Assembly (NCBI GenBank): GCA_934120635.1
Contig: CAKOUR010000021.1
Span: 1-14,479, forward strand
Length of the DNA stretch: 14,479 nt
Reading direction: 5' to 3'
DNA from: an uncultured Bacilli bacterium
GTDB taxonomy: Bacteria; Bacillota_I; Bacilli_A; RF39; UBA660
Under the pieces are notes generated by a model, which did not search any database, was not told the origin of the DNA, and saw nothing but the letters and a program-made list of their open reading frames with translations. The translations under genes were made by a program, and so were the position numbers. The first letter of the stretch is position 1. Every line of letters begins with the position of its first letter. This document shows, in pieces, positions 1 to 5,786 of this stretch.

Positions 1-131
1 TTGCTGGAGCAATTGGTCCGACTGGACCTACTGGACCTCAAGGGGAAGCTGGTGCGCAAGGTGTTGCTGGAGTAATTGGGCCAACTGGACCTACTGCTAC
101 ATTATTATATTTCTTCTTGTTTTTTATATAA
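1..131 (+). CDS. collagen-like repeat protein, C-terminal tail (5' end outside window)
   Basis: Frame 3 reads about ten Gly-X-Y triplets (GAI GPT GPT GPQ GEA GAQ GVA GVI GPT GPT) up to base 95, then A-T and the hydrophobic tail LLYFFLFFI, and stops at TAA 129-131. Bases 1-32 and 63-94 are near copies of one another, so the repeat has a period of about 21 residues. GPT/GPQ-rich collagen-like repeats are known in surface and exosporium proteins of Gram-positive bacteria (BclA-type), which usually carry a globular C-terminal domain after the repeats. Here no such domain follows; the last nine residues are read through the antisense of the tag 3' end. The repeat stretch is much richer in G and C than the rest of the window, which is normal for such repeats. 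The gene may be truncated, or this end may be a rearrangement or assembly joint at a repeat. Confidence 0.7.
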   Translation, partial: AGAIGPTGPTGPQGEAGAQGVAGVIGPTGPTATLLYFFLFFI

Positions 132-656
132 TATACATGTTAATTCATGTGAATAAATTATACCAATTGCTTGTAGGTAAGAATAAATAATAGTAGAACC
201 AACAAATTTCATTCCACGTACTTTTAAGTCATTGCTAATATTATCTGATAATTCATTTGTTGTTTTTCCAACTTCACAAATAATTTTCCCCTTTGTAAAT
301 GTTTCTAGATAATGATAAAAGGTTCCATATTCTTTTTTGATTTCTATAAATATTTTGGCATTATTAACACTTGCTCTTATTTTTAATTGATTACGAATAA
401 TTTTTTTGTTTTGTAATAATTCTTGTATCTTTTCTTCAGAGTAATTAGCAATTTTTTCTGCATTAAAATTATCGTAAGCTAATCTAAAATCATCTCTTTT
501 ATTTAAAATACACTCCCAAGAAAGTCCTGCTTGAAAAGACTCTAAAATGAGCATTTCAAATAAATAATCATCATTTGTATTTAATCTTCCCCATTCATTA
601 TCATGATATTCTATATATTTTTCGTTATTTAAATTACACCATTTACATCTTTGCAT
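105..656 (-). CDS. tag: DNA-3-methyladenine glycosylase I (Tag)
   Basis: This base-excision repair enzyme removes 3-methyladenine from alkylated DNA in the cytoplasm. The 183-aa product is close to the size of E. coli Tag. The N-terminus has C4, the YHDNEWG block (Y17-G23) and LESFQAGLSW (38-47), in which E39 matches the catalytic Glu38 of E. coli. KFVGSTIIYSYLQAIG precedes the C-terminal SHELTC, so the structural zinc ligands C4, H18, H170 and C174 are all present. The start is an ATG with GGAG seven bases upstream. The gene appears monocistronic, and its last 27 bases overlap the convergent collagen-like reading frame. Family assignment is secure. Confidence 0.95.
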   Translation of the reverse strand: MQRCKWCNLNNEKYIEYHDNEWGRLNTNDDYLFEMLILESFQAGLSWECILNKRDDFRLAYDNFNAEKIANYSEEKIQELLQNKKIIRNQLKIRASVNNAKIFIEIKKEYGTFYHYLETFTKGKIICEVGKTTNELSDNISNDLKVRGMKFVGSTIIYSYLQAIGIIYSHELTCILYKKQEEI

Positions 657-815
657 TCTTCTTCTCCTTTAGCGTTTTAAACTTTGATATATCATTTCTT
701 TCTACTTTTAAAGTGATACTTCCATACGTAATGACTTTTCCGTTTTTAAATGAATTTTTCCTATTTTTGATAAATATATTTTATGATAAATTATTTTCTT
801 ACTTCCTTTTTGGTT

Positions 816-871
816 AAAATACTTAAATAGAATCATTCCTTAACAAAAAGAATTTGATGGGTAAGTATTTT
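816..871. repeat. 56-bp hairpin repeat, copy 1
   Basis: The element is bounded by perfect inverted arms AAAATACTTA (816-825) and TAAGTATTTT (862-871), with partly complementary inner arms (ATTCCTT / AAAGAAT). It matches 3923-3978 at 54 of 56 positions, and similarity extends about 13 bases to the left (TCCTTTTTG). It lies between the 5' end of tag and the terminator of the downstream acetyltransferase. The rest of 657-938 holds no convincing gene. Confidence 0.8.
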
Positions 872-927
872 CTGTTCAAAAAGTAATATAACATAAAATT
901 TTTTCTTTGACAAATCTTAAAAGCAGT

Positions 928-959
928 AAAAAAAGAAGTCATTTTTTGAACAAAACTTC
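928..959 (-). terminator. rho-independent terminator overlapping the end of the GNAT gene
   Basis: On the minus strand the arms GAAGT (959-955) and ACTTC (939-935) enclose a loop that contains the last codons of the acetyltransferase gene, and a run of seven T follows (934-928). This suggests the transcript of the 939-1496 gene ends here. Confidence 0.6.
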
Positions 960-1496
960 CTTTTTTGTAATTGAATAAATAACTAAATCATCATATCCAT
1001 CAATTAATTTATTTTTTCTTCTCTCTCTTAAAATACCATCTTTTTTCATTCCTGCTTTTTCCATTACTCGACCACTTGCTGGATTAGATGCATGATGTTT
1101 TGCTTCTACTAAATGAAAATTACATTCTTTAATTAAATATTCTATTACTATTTTTAATGTTTCAGTAGCATATCCTTTTCCCCAAAATTTTGATCCAAAT
1201 ACATATCCTAATTCACAGTTATTATGCTTCTTACTTAATTCAATTACACTTATATTTCCAATTATTTCGTGGTTATCTTTTAATTCTACAACCCAGTTAT
1301 AACTTCCATTGCTATATTCCTTAATCCATTCATTAATAATTTGTTTTGTTTCATTATAATTTTTATGTGGATTAAATGAAACATATTTTGTTACCTTTTC
1401 ATCATTTGCCCAATTATCAAACATTTTTATATAATCATTCTCATTAAATTTTCTTAATATTAATCTACTCGTTTCTAATGTCTTTGTATTATTCAT
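939..1496 (-). CDS. GNAT family N-acetyltransferase (RimJ/RimL type)
   Basis: This is a predicted cytosolic acetyl-CoA-dependent N-acetyltransferase of 185 aa. It starts with the family hallmark LETSRLILRKFNENDY (7-22). The acetyl-CoA motif A is GSKFWGKGYATETL (101-114), and NPASGRVMEKAGM (138-150) is the conserved loop and helix near the C-terminus. Close relatives acetylate N-termini of ribosomal proteins or small-molecule and peptide amines; the substrate here cannot be told. It follows the nucleosidase-like gene by 6 bases, and its Shine-Dalgarno AGGAGG overlaps that gene's stop codon, so the two are probably co-transcribed and translationally coupled. A terminator overlaps its own stop (TGA). 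Confidence 0.93.
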   Translation of the reverse strand: MNNTKTLETSRLILRKFNENDYIKMFDNWANDEKVTKYVSFNPHKNYNETKQIINEWIKEYSNGSYNWVVELKDNHEIIGNISVIELSKKHNNCELGYVFGSKFWGKGYATETLKIVIEYLIKECNFHLVEAKHHASNPASGRVMEKAGMKKDGILRERRKNKLIDGYDDLVIYSITKKEVLFKK

Positions 1497-1502
1497 ATCA
1501 CT

Positions 1503-2225
1503 TCACCTCCTAATAGATACTTTTTCTGGTTTATACTCTAAATAGTTAAAATGATTCTTAATAGCAAATTCTAAATAATTATCTATTATATTATTCATTA
1601 TAATAGGAATATTTGTTAAAAACACATTTAGTTGTCCTGCATGTGAATCTTCTTTTGTGGATTCATTTTCATTTGTAGGGAAATCACTAATTCCTTTTAT
1701 AATTACACATTCAACATTATTTGCTTTACAAATATAAGCAATAGCTGCTGATTCTGTATCTGCTATTTTTATATTGTTTTCTTTTAATTCTAAATAATCT
1801 TTCCACATAACAACTGGTTTATCTGCTGTTCCTAATGTTCCTATATTTAAATTATTATAATTACTCATATCAAGATAAACAGTAAAAGAATCTTTGATTA
1901 ATGGTTCAGTTTCTTTAACAGTGCAATCATATTGAACTAGTTTATTAGGGAAAAATATATCTAAGTTTTTATATTTATCATCTATACCTGCACAAGTTCC
2001 TGCTACTATTATTTTATCTAAATTAAAATGATCTATCATATATTGAGTAGATGCAGAACAATTCATTTTTCTTACTCCACATCTATAAAATATTACATCT
2101 TCTCCATATAAGTTCGTTTTAAAATATTCTCCAAAGGGAAAGGGATTACAATCTTTAATATTAATATTAAATTTATTTAGTACTACTTCCCATTCTGTTT
2201 GGGCAGCAATGCTTATTCCTATCAT
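1503..2225 (-). CDS. MTA/SAH nucleosidase-like (PNP/UDP phosphorylase superfamily) protein
   Basis: The 240-aa product resembles 5'-methylthioadenosine/S-adenosylhomocysteine nucleosidase, which hydrolyses the N-glycosidic bond of MTA, SAH or 5'-deoxyadenosine. Visible landmarks are an N-terminal GISIAAQTE with E11 at the position of catalytic Glu12, GVRKMN (50-55), the GTCAG glycine loop (76-80), DTESAAIAYIC (156-166; the usual motif is EMEAA) and KGISDFP (177-183) with D181 at the position of the catalytic Asp197. The EME-to-DTE change and the Lys-Gly before the SD pair, where R-x-x-SD is common, make it a divergent member, so specificity for MTA/SAH is not certain. It is followed at 6 bp by the GNAT gene. 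Its promoter/leader is a near copy of the one upstream of the next gene to the right. Confidence 0.8.
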   Translation of the reverse strand: MIGISIAAQTEWEVVLNKFNINIKDCNPFPFGEYFKTNLYGEDVIFYRCGVRKMNCSASTQYMIDHFNLDKIIVAGTCAGIDDKYKNLDIFFPNKLVQYDCTVKETEPLIKDSFTVYLDMSNYNNLNIGTLGTADKPVVMWKDYLELKENNIKIADTESAAIAYICKANNVECVIIKGISDFPTNENESTKEDSHAGQLNVFLTNIPIIMNNIIDNYLEFAIKNHFNYLEYKPEKVSIRR

Positions 2226-2230
2226 AATTT

Positions 2231-2277
2231 ATCACTTCCTATCTTTTTCATTGTATCATAAATTTTTTTATTTTTTC
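2231..2277 (-). promoter_or_regulatory. promoter/leader of the nucleosidase-like gene, duplicated at 3090-3135
   Basis: Bases 2231-2256 are identical to 3090-3115, and the AT-rich stretch beyond is also similar. On the minus strand it contains a -10-like TATGAT (2260-2255), then ATGAAAAAG and the Shine-Dalgarno AGGAAGTGAT before the ATG at 2225. The upstream ATG (2251-2249) meets a stop after nine codons, so it is not the gene start. No clear -35 box is visible. Confidence 0.6.
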
Positions 2278-2279
2278 AC

Positions 2280-3086
2280 TTACTTCTTTGTACAGGAAAA
2301 ATTTATTAATACATCCTCATCTATATATCCTACATTTTTATAGGCTTTATTTGATGGAATATATTTATAATCTGTGTATAATGACACGTGATTTCCTTCA
2401 TTTAAAACTTTATTGGTAAGAACATATATTAAATTTGCAGCATAAGCTTTTCCTCTTTCAACTGGTAAAGTATATACTCCTGCTATTTTAGCATTTCCAC
2501 CTATAACTCTATAAAATGCTTGGGATACTATTTTATTATCTTTATTTTTCCAAATATAGTAATTTCCATCTTTTAATTTTTTTTCTACTTCAACTTGGGC
2601 TTCCTTAATTGTAAGTTCTTTTACATCAGAAATTTCTCTAAATTCATCATACATAAATTTTGTTAATATTTCTTTATCATTTTCATTTGCTAATTCACAC
2701 TTACCATCAGTTACTTTAGGTTTAATTGTGGAGTTACATACTAAATATCCCATTTCAAAATAATAATCTCCTAAACTTTTAAAATTATCCTGTTTTAATA
2801 AATTATATAATTCTCTCTTGCAAGTAAATCTTGTATCAATATTCAATCTGTATAAATTAATTGCTTCTTCAATTTCTGAAAGCAAAGAAATATCAAAATT
2901 ATCTTTTGTCCATATCCATGTGGGATAATTTTTTTCTCCCCGACATAAAATATAGTTTTCTTCATCACTGTATAATTCTAAAGTTTCACTTTCTAGATTT
3001 TGCAATATTAAAAAAAACTTATATTTATCCTTTTGAAATGAATTACTGCTAAATATTTTATTATTAGCTTGTATTCTTTTTATCAT
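2280..3086 (-). CDS. GNAT-fold acetyltransferase, second copy
   Basis: This 268-aa protein carries a GNAT domain in its C-terminal half. AKIAGVYTLPVERGKAYAAN provides the beta4 strand and the acetyl-CoA-binding turn (R-G-K-A-Y-A in place of R-x-x-G-x-G/A). It is followed by a helix, LYTDYKYIPSNKAYKNVGY (the SNxAYxxxGY motif) and a short tail. The N-terminal half is less conserved and probably forms a second GNAT-like subdomain, as in FR47-type enzymes. I chose the ATG at 3086 (MIKRIQ) rather than the in-frame ATG at 3110. The -10 box at 3119-3114 places the transcript start at about the upstream ATG, and the AGGAAGTGAT Shine-Dalgarno lies between the two. The upstream ATG would add eight residues. 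Substrate unknown. Confidence 0.85.
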   Translation of the reverse strand: MIKRIQANNKIFSSNSFQKDKYKFFLILQNLESETLELYSDEENYILCRGEKNYPTWIWTKDNFDISLLSEIEEAINLYRLNIDTRFTCKRELYNLLKQDNFKSLGDYYFEMGYLVCNSTIKPKVTDGKCELANENDKEILTKFMYDEFREISDVKELTIKEAQVEVEKKLKDGNYYIWKNKDNKIVSQAFYRVIGGNAKIAGVYTLPVERGKAYAANLIYVLTNKVLNEGNHVSLYTDYKYIPSNKAYKNVGYIDEDVLINFSCTKK

Positions 3087-3142
3087 CAAATCACTTCCTA
3101 TCTTTTTCATTGTATTATAATTTTTTCATTTTTTAATATAAA
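3087..3142 (-). promoter_or_regulatory. promoter and leader of the second GNAT gene
   Basis: Minus strand: TTTATA (3142-3137), a 17-bp spacer, TATAAT (3119-3114), then a very short leader with AGGAAGTGATTTG before ATG 3086. Bases 3090-3135 are the second copy of the leader found at 2231-2277. The -35 box overlaps the T-tract of the terminator of the preceding gene, so genes are packed tightly here. Confidence 0.65.
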
Positions 3143-3176
3143 AAGCATAATACTTCTATATTAAGTTATTATGCTT
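3138..3176 (-). terminator. rho-independent terminator after the 143-aa unknown gene
   Basis: Minus strand: AAGCATAATA (3176-3167), a 14-base loop, TATTATGCTT (3152-3143), then TTTTATA. This is a perfect 10-bp stem with a T-tract, starting five bases after the stop codon at 3181. Confidence 0.8.
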
Positions 3177-3180
3177 CATA

Positions 3181-3612
3181 TTAATTAAATTGTCCTTTTT
3201 TTTGCTTTACTAATATAGGACCTTTTTTCTTTGCCCATTTATATGGACTGCCTACACCATAATGATTTGGATCACTGTCATAACCATTTTTATCATTAAA
3301 TCCATATAAATATGCCATATCATTACTATAGATAATCATTCTATGTTGTTTCAAATAATCAAATAAATTGTTATCTATATCATAATTTCCGATTAATTCT
3401 TGTTGGTTTTTATCTTTTCCTTCTGTTGGTGTAATATAAGTATAATATGAACCTTTTTTACTTAAAACAAATCTTGGTTTAAGATCTATTCTACTAAACG
3501 ATCTTAAATTTAATGCTGGACAATCTATTGTATTATTATTAAACACAATAAATTCAAAAGTAATACCATTAAACGTTGTTGCATAAAATCTTCCAATTTC
3601 TTGTCTTTCCAT
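3181..3612 (-). CDS. protein of unknown function behind a structured leader
   Basis: The 143-aa product is not one I recognise. It has no signal peptide or membrane segment, so it is probably cytosolic. It is rich in aromatic residues and Asn, with beta-type alternation in the first half (GRFYATTFNGITFEFIVFNN). The second half has YLKQHRMIIYSNDMAYLYGF, a Gly/Asp/Pro-rich DSDPNHYGVGSPYKWAKKKG stretch and a basic end. It has one cysteine and no obvious catalytic motif. ATG 3612 is preceded by AAAGGAAGTGA. The gene is a single-gene unit: strong promoter at 3768-3795, a leader of about 150 nt with alternative hairpins, and a clean terminator at 3138-3176. That amount of regulation for a small orphan gene is notable. 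Function cannot be assigned from the sequence. Confidence 0.8.
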   Translation of the reverse strand: MERQEIGRFYATTFNGITFEFIVFNNNTIDCPALNLRSFSRIDLKPRFVLSKKGSYYTYITPTEGKDKNQQELIGNYDIDNNLFDYLKQHRMIIYSNDMAYLYGFNDKNGYDSDPNHYGVGSPYKWAKKKGPILVKQKKGQFN

Positions 3613-3637
3613 TAATATTCACTTCCTTTCTTTTTTT

Positions 3638-3761
3638 GTGAATTACTGTTTTAAAGCAGAAAAAAATACAGTAATCACATAACTAGTGACTCCGTACTTT
3701 TAAAGTTCGTGTAGGTTAATACCCGAGATAGCTCACAAAGTGCTTATATCTCCTCACTTGT
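3638..3761 (-). promoter_or_regulatory. structured 5' leader RNA, riboswitch/attenuator-like, class unknown
   Basis: The RNA begins near 3761 and can form a closing stem AGUGA (3758-3754) with UCACU (3689-3685). This encloses a hairpin GAGAUA (3752-3747)/UAUCUC (3730-3725), a small GGGU/ACCU hairpin and an ACUU/AAGU hairpin, giving a multi-branched junction. The 3' strand of the closing stem is also part of the terminator-like hairpin at 3660-3701, so the two are mutually exclusive. A third hairpin (arms 3678-3668 and 3649-3638) uses the 3' half of that terminator. This aptamer-plus-expression-platform layout is typical of riboswitches and attenuators, but I do not recognise the consensus of a known class. 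The structure is inferred by hand pairing only. Confidence 0.6.
3660..3701 (-). terminator. intrinsic terminator inside the leader (attenuator)
   Basis: Minus strand: AAAAGUACGG-AGUCAC, loop UAGUUAU, GUGAUU, a bulged A, CUGUAUUUUU, giving about 16 paired positions including G-U pairs, with the T-tract 3666-3660 at its end. It lies 5' of the coding sequence, so it would prevent expression when formed. Confidence 0.6.
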
Positions 3762-3767
3762 TTAAAT

Positions 3768-3795
3768 ATTATACATGATATTTTTCAAATGTCAA
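3768..3795 (-). promoter_or_regulatory. SigA-type promoter of the leader RNA and 143-aa gene
   Basis: Perfect -35 TTGACA (3795-3790) and perfect -10 TATAAT (3773-3768) separated by 16 bp. Predicted transcript start is around 3761, just before the structured leader. Confidence 0.85.
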
Positions 3796-3843
3796 TCCCA
3801 TAAATTACTAAAAAATTTTCTAATACTTGATTAACCTCACTAA

Positions 3844-3900
3844 TTAATATTTGGAATATAATTGTTTCTCTAATAATTGATAAATTTCTTCTTTAGTCAT
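3844..3900 (-). CDS. very small ORF (18 aa), possible peptide or gene remnant
   Basis: ATG 3900 is preceded by two tandem Shine-Dalgarno-like stretches (AAGGAG at 3916-3911 with a 9-base spacer, and AAGGAG directly abutting the ATG). It reads MTKEEIYQLLEKQLYSKY and stops at TAA 3846-3844. The peptide is charged and helical, with no membrane segment. It lies between the hairpin repeat at 3923-3978 and the promoter at 3768-3795. Beyond its stop another frame stays open for about 25 codons, so it could instead be the start of a frameshifted gene. No dedicated promoter is clear. Confidence 0.3.
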   Translation of the reverse strand: MTKEEIYQLLEKQLYSKY

Positions 3901-3922
3901 CTCCTTTTGCTCCTTTTTGCTT

Positions 3923-3978
3923 AAAATACTTAAATAGAATCATTCCTTAATAAAAGGAATTTGATGGGTAAGTATTTT
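3923..3978. repeat. 56-bp hairpin repeat, copy 2
   Basis: Inverted arms AAAATACTTA (3923-3932) and TAAGTATTTT (3969-3978), with perfect inner arms ATTCCTT / AAGGAAT. It matches 816-871 at 54 of 56 positions. Like copy 1, it sits just beyond the terminator of a minus-strand gene. The 3613-4023 intergenic stretch otherwise holds the leader RNA, its promoter, the 18-aa ORF and this repeat. Confidence 0.8.
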
Positions 3979-3995
3979 CCATTAAAAAATAACAT

Positions 3996-4021
3996 AAAAA
4001 AAGAGATTTCCTAAAAAATCT
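3996..4021 (-). terminator. rho-independent terminator of the XRE regulator gene
   Basis: Minus strand: AGATTT (4021-4016), loop TTTAGG, AAATCT (4009-4004), C, then a run of T (4002-3996). It begins two bases after the stop codon at 4024-4026. Confidence 0.75.
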
Positions 4022-4023
4022 GT

Positions 4024-4632
4024 TTATTTACTCATTACTTTTTTAGTCCAGCCTCTCTTCTTACATTTAGGGCATTTTAAATATCTCGTTGTTCCTATAT
4101 GAGGAGCAAAGGCTGCTTCTTTATAGGTAGGAATAAACTTATCATGACAAGTTTTACATTCATAATATCCAGCGTCAACTTCTAATTTTAGCCAAGCAAG
4201 GGCTGTGATGACAAAGATTAAGGTTGCTAGAAAGATAATGGTACTAAGAAGTTGCCCTTCTTCTAAAGTAAAACTTGCTAATAAGATTAATCCTAAATAA
4301 AAGGTAGTAGATATCATTCCACCAATTCTTTCTGCAAAGATTAATTTTTTATTTTTCTCTTCATCTTGTCTTGCTAATTCTAATAATAATTTTTCATTTT
4401 TTTCTTGATAATCTTTCATTTCTATTTTCTCACCATTTAGAAGTTCATTGACCGTAATTCCTAAAATGTTACATAACTCTAGCATAATTCCAGCATCTGG
4501 TAGGGATAAGCCTCTTTCCCATTTAGATACTGCTCTATCAGTAATAGATAACTTTTCTGCAAGTTTTTCTTGTGTTAAATTCTTTTTATGTCGACATTCT
4601 TGAATAAACTTTCCAATTTTTTTTAAATCCAT
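4024..4632 (-). CDS. XRE-family regulator with two membrane segments and a zinc-ribbon-like tail
   Basis: This 202-aa protein has an N-terminal HTH_3 DNA-binding domain (about 3-66; LTQEKLAEKLSITDRAVSKW is the classic helix-turn-helix). It is followed by a charged linker, two hydrophobic segments (about 104-121 and 130-148) and a C-terminal domain with CKTC (159-162) and CPKC (187-190), a likely zinc-binding pair. Such membrane-tethered XRE proteins are common in Gram-positive bacteria and probably sense something at the membrane; the ligand and target are unknown. ATG 4632 (MDLKKIG) has AAAGGAAGG six bases upstream. A longer frame opens only at a TTG that lies upstream of that Shine-Dalgarno, so I reject the longer start. 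It has its own terminator at 3996-4021. Confidence 0.88.
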   Translation of the reverse strand: MDLKKIGKFIQECRHKKNLTQEKLAEKLSITDRAVSKWERGLSLPDAGIMLELCNILGITVNELLNGEKIEMKDYQEKNEKLLLELARQDEEKNKKLIFAERIGGMISTTFYLGLILLASFTLEEGQLLSTIIFLATLIFVITALAWLKLEVDAGYYECKTCHDKFIPTYKEAAFAPHIGTTRYLKCPKCKKRGWTKKVMSK

Positions 4633-4720
4633 AAACTTCCTTCCTTTCAACCTTATTTTACGCTAAATATTTTTCTATTTACACATACTGTTGGTTTGGT
4701 TGATGAGAAAATACTTCAAT

Positions 4721-5086
4721 TTATTTTTTTTCTAATTCTCTTTCTATCCAAAGGATAATTACTTCTACAATATAATCAATTTCCTCTTTTGATAATTCCC
4801 CTCCTTTTGGGATATGATGGATTCTTTCCAAGCAACCTCTACAACAACATCCTGTTGCGTGCTGGGCAATGAATACTGGGTGAACTTGTCGCATAGGGGT
4901 TTGTTTCCCATCATTTTTAGGATTTTTGGGTGCAAGTCTCTTACAAATTAATTCATAGGCATCTTTTCTAATTTTATCGATACCTTTTTCTTTTGTATAC
5001 AAAATCATTTTAGTATTCAAATGAAATGAACCTCTAAATTTTGTTTTAGCTAATGAATCTAATAAATTTGAAATATCCTTATTCAT
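4721..5086 (-). CDS. DUF4186 family protein
   Basis: This 121-aa protein of unknown function matches the DUF4186 family. It has KFRGSF (16-21), RLAPKNPKNDGKQTPM (50-65), HPVFIAQHATGCCCRGC (69-85) and HHIPKG (90-95), then an acidic C-terminal helix. Conserved Cys and His residues suggest metal binding, but this is not established from the sequence. It starts inside the last eight bases of the ybaK-like gene (ATGAATAA overlap), so it is translationally coupled to that gene. No clear terminator is seen downstream in 4650-4720. Confidence 0.9.
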   Translation of the reverse strand: MNKDISNLLDSLAKTKFRGSFHLNTKMILYTKEKGIDKIRKDAYELICKRLAPKNPKNDGKQTPMRQVHPVFIAQHATGCCCRGCLERIHHIPKGGELSKEEIDYIVEVIILWIERELEKK

Positions 5087-5573
5087 TTGTCTCTTTCCTA
5101 TCTTTCGTTACTTCTGCAAATTGATAATGAATTACTTTTGCTAAATCTTTTAAATCAACCTCTACTTGATAACCAATTTTTCCACCACTAAAAATTAGAG
5201 AAGAAAAGTTTTTAGCTGATGAATCAATAGTAACTAGGAAAGGCTTCTTTAATCCAATAGGAGAACATCCTCCATGAATATATCCAGTTAAAGGGAATAA
5301 TTCTTTTTGAGGAATCATTTCAATACTTTTCTCCCCTATACTTTTTGCACATTTTTTAAAGTCTAATTCTTCTTTAACCGGAATCATAAAGACATAATTT
5401 TTCTTCGATTTTGCTACGGTTACTAATGTTTTAAAAACTTTTCTTTCATCTTCATTTAATACTTTAGCAACATCTACTCCACTTATTGCAGAGGTATTGC
5501 CATAGAAGTATTCTTGATACTTAATTTTCTTTTGATCTAATATTCTCATTACATTTGTTTTTTCTTGTTTCAT
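5079..5573 (-). CDS. ybaK: YbaK/EbsC-type aminoacyl-tRNA deacylase
   Basis: YbaK proteins hydrolyse misacylated Cys-tRNA(Pro) (and Cys-tRNA(Cys)), a trans-editing quality-control step in translation in the cytosol. The 164-aa length fits the family. Landmarks are KTNVMRILD (5-13), VFKTLV (46-51), where K48 aligns with the essential lysine of YbaK, and GYIHGGCSPIGLKK (97-110), the glycine-rich substrate-pocket loop. The final eight bases overlap the DUF4186 gene. A leader of about 100 bases lies upstream, with a likely extended -10 (TGGTAAAAT, 5678-5670) and a weak -35. The Shine-Dalgarno is the weak GTGGTGA. Confidence 0.93.
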   Translation of the reverse strand: MKQEKTNVMRILDQKKIKYQEYFYGNTSAISGVDVAKVLNEDERKVFKTLVTVAKSKKNYVFMIPVKEELDFKKCAKSIGEKSIEMIPQKELFPLTGYIHGGCSPIGLKKPFLVTIDSSAKNFSSLIFSGGKIGYQVEVDLKDLAKVIHYQFAEVTKDRKETNE

Positions 5574-5669
5574 TCTATCACCACAACTTTTATTTAAGTA
5601 TTATCTCTTCTTTATTTAGTAAGTTCATACTAATTTTTTATTTTCTAGTTATCTTCTTCTACGATTAAT

Positions 5670-5678
5670 ATTTTACCA
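5670..5678 (-). promoter_or_regulatory. possible extended -10 element of the ybaK-DUF4186 operon
   Basis: The minus strand reads TGGTAAAAT, an extended -10. The position 17 bp upstream reads AAGATT, a poor -35. It would give a 5' leader of about 90 nt with no strong hairpin that I can see. Confidence 0.4.
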
Positions 5679-5742
5679 AAAAATTAGAAAAAAATCTTTA
5701 CTTTAATATAAAATACTGATTAAATTTTTTATTTAATTATTA

Positions 5743-5784
5743 GAAAAGCACTTTATATTTGATTAAACAAGATAATAAAGTGCT
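5743..5784 (-). terminator. rho-independent terminator after the DUF1848 gene
   Basis: Minus strand: AGCACTTTAT (5784-5775), an 18-base loop, ATAAAGTGCT (5756-5747), then TTTC. A perfect 10-bp stem starts two bases after the stop codon of the 5787-6677 gene, ending the flavodoxin-DUF2238-DUF1848 operon. Confidence 0.75.
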
Positions 5785-5786
5785 AC

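Noticed and set aside
643..780. Minus-strand frame of about 45 codons overlapping the tag start (KNGKVITYGSITLKVERN)
   Set aside because: It looks protein-like but has no start codon and ends just inside tag. It could be a gene remnant, but there is too little support to list it as a feature.
575..817. Open frame of 80 codons on the plus strand
   Set aside because: It overlaps the well-supported tag gene in antisense, is composed of low-complexity Phe/Ile/Tyr residues and lacks a Shine-Dalgarno sequence.
2861..3052. Plus-strand open frame of 63 codons
   Set aside because: It is antisense to the second GNAT gene, with no ribosome binding site or recognisable domain.
3638..3761. Known riboswitch or T-box class for the structured leader
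   Set aside because: I looked for the conserved cores of T-box, purine, SAM, TPP, FMN, lysine, glycine, fluoride, preQ1, guanidine and manganese classes and found none. Only a covariance-model search can settle this.
5591..5629. 12-codon ORF (MNLLNKEEIILK) in the ybaK leader
   Set aside because: There is no Shine-Dalgarno before its ATG; chance occurrence is likely in AT-rich sequence.
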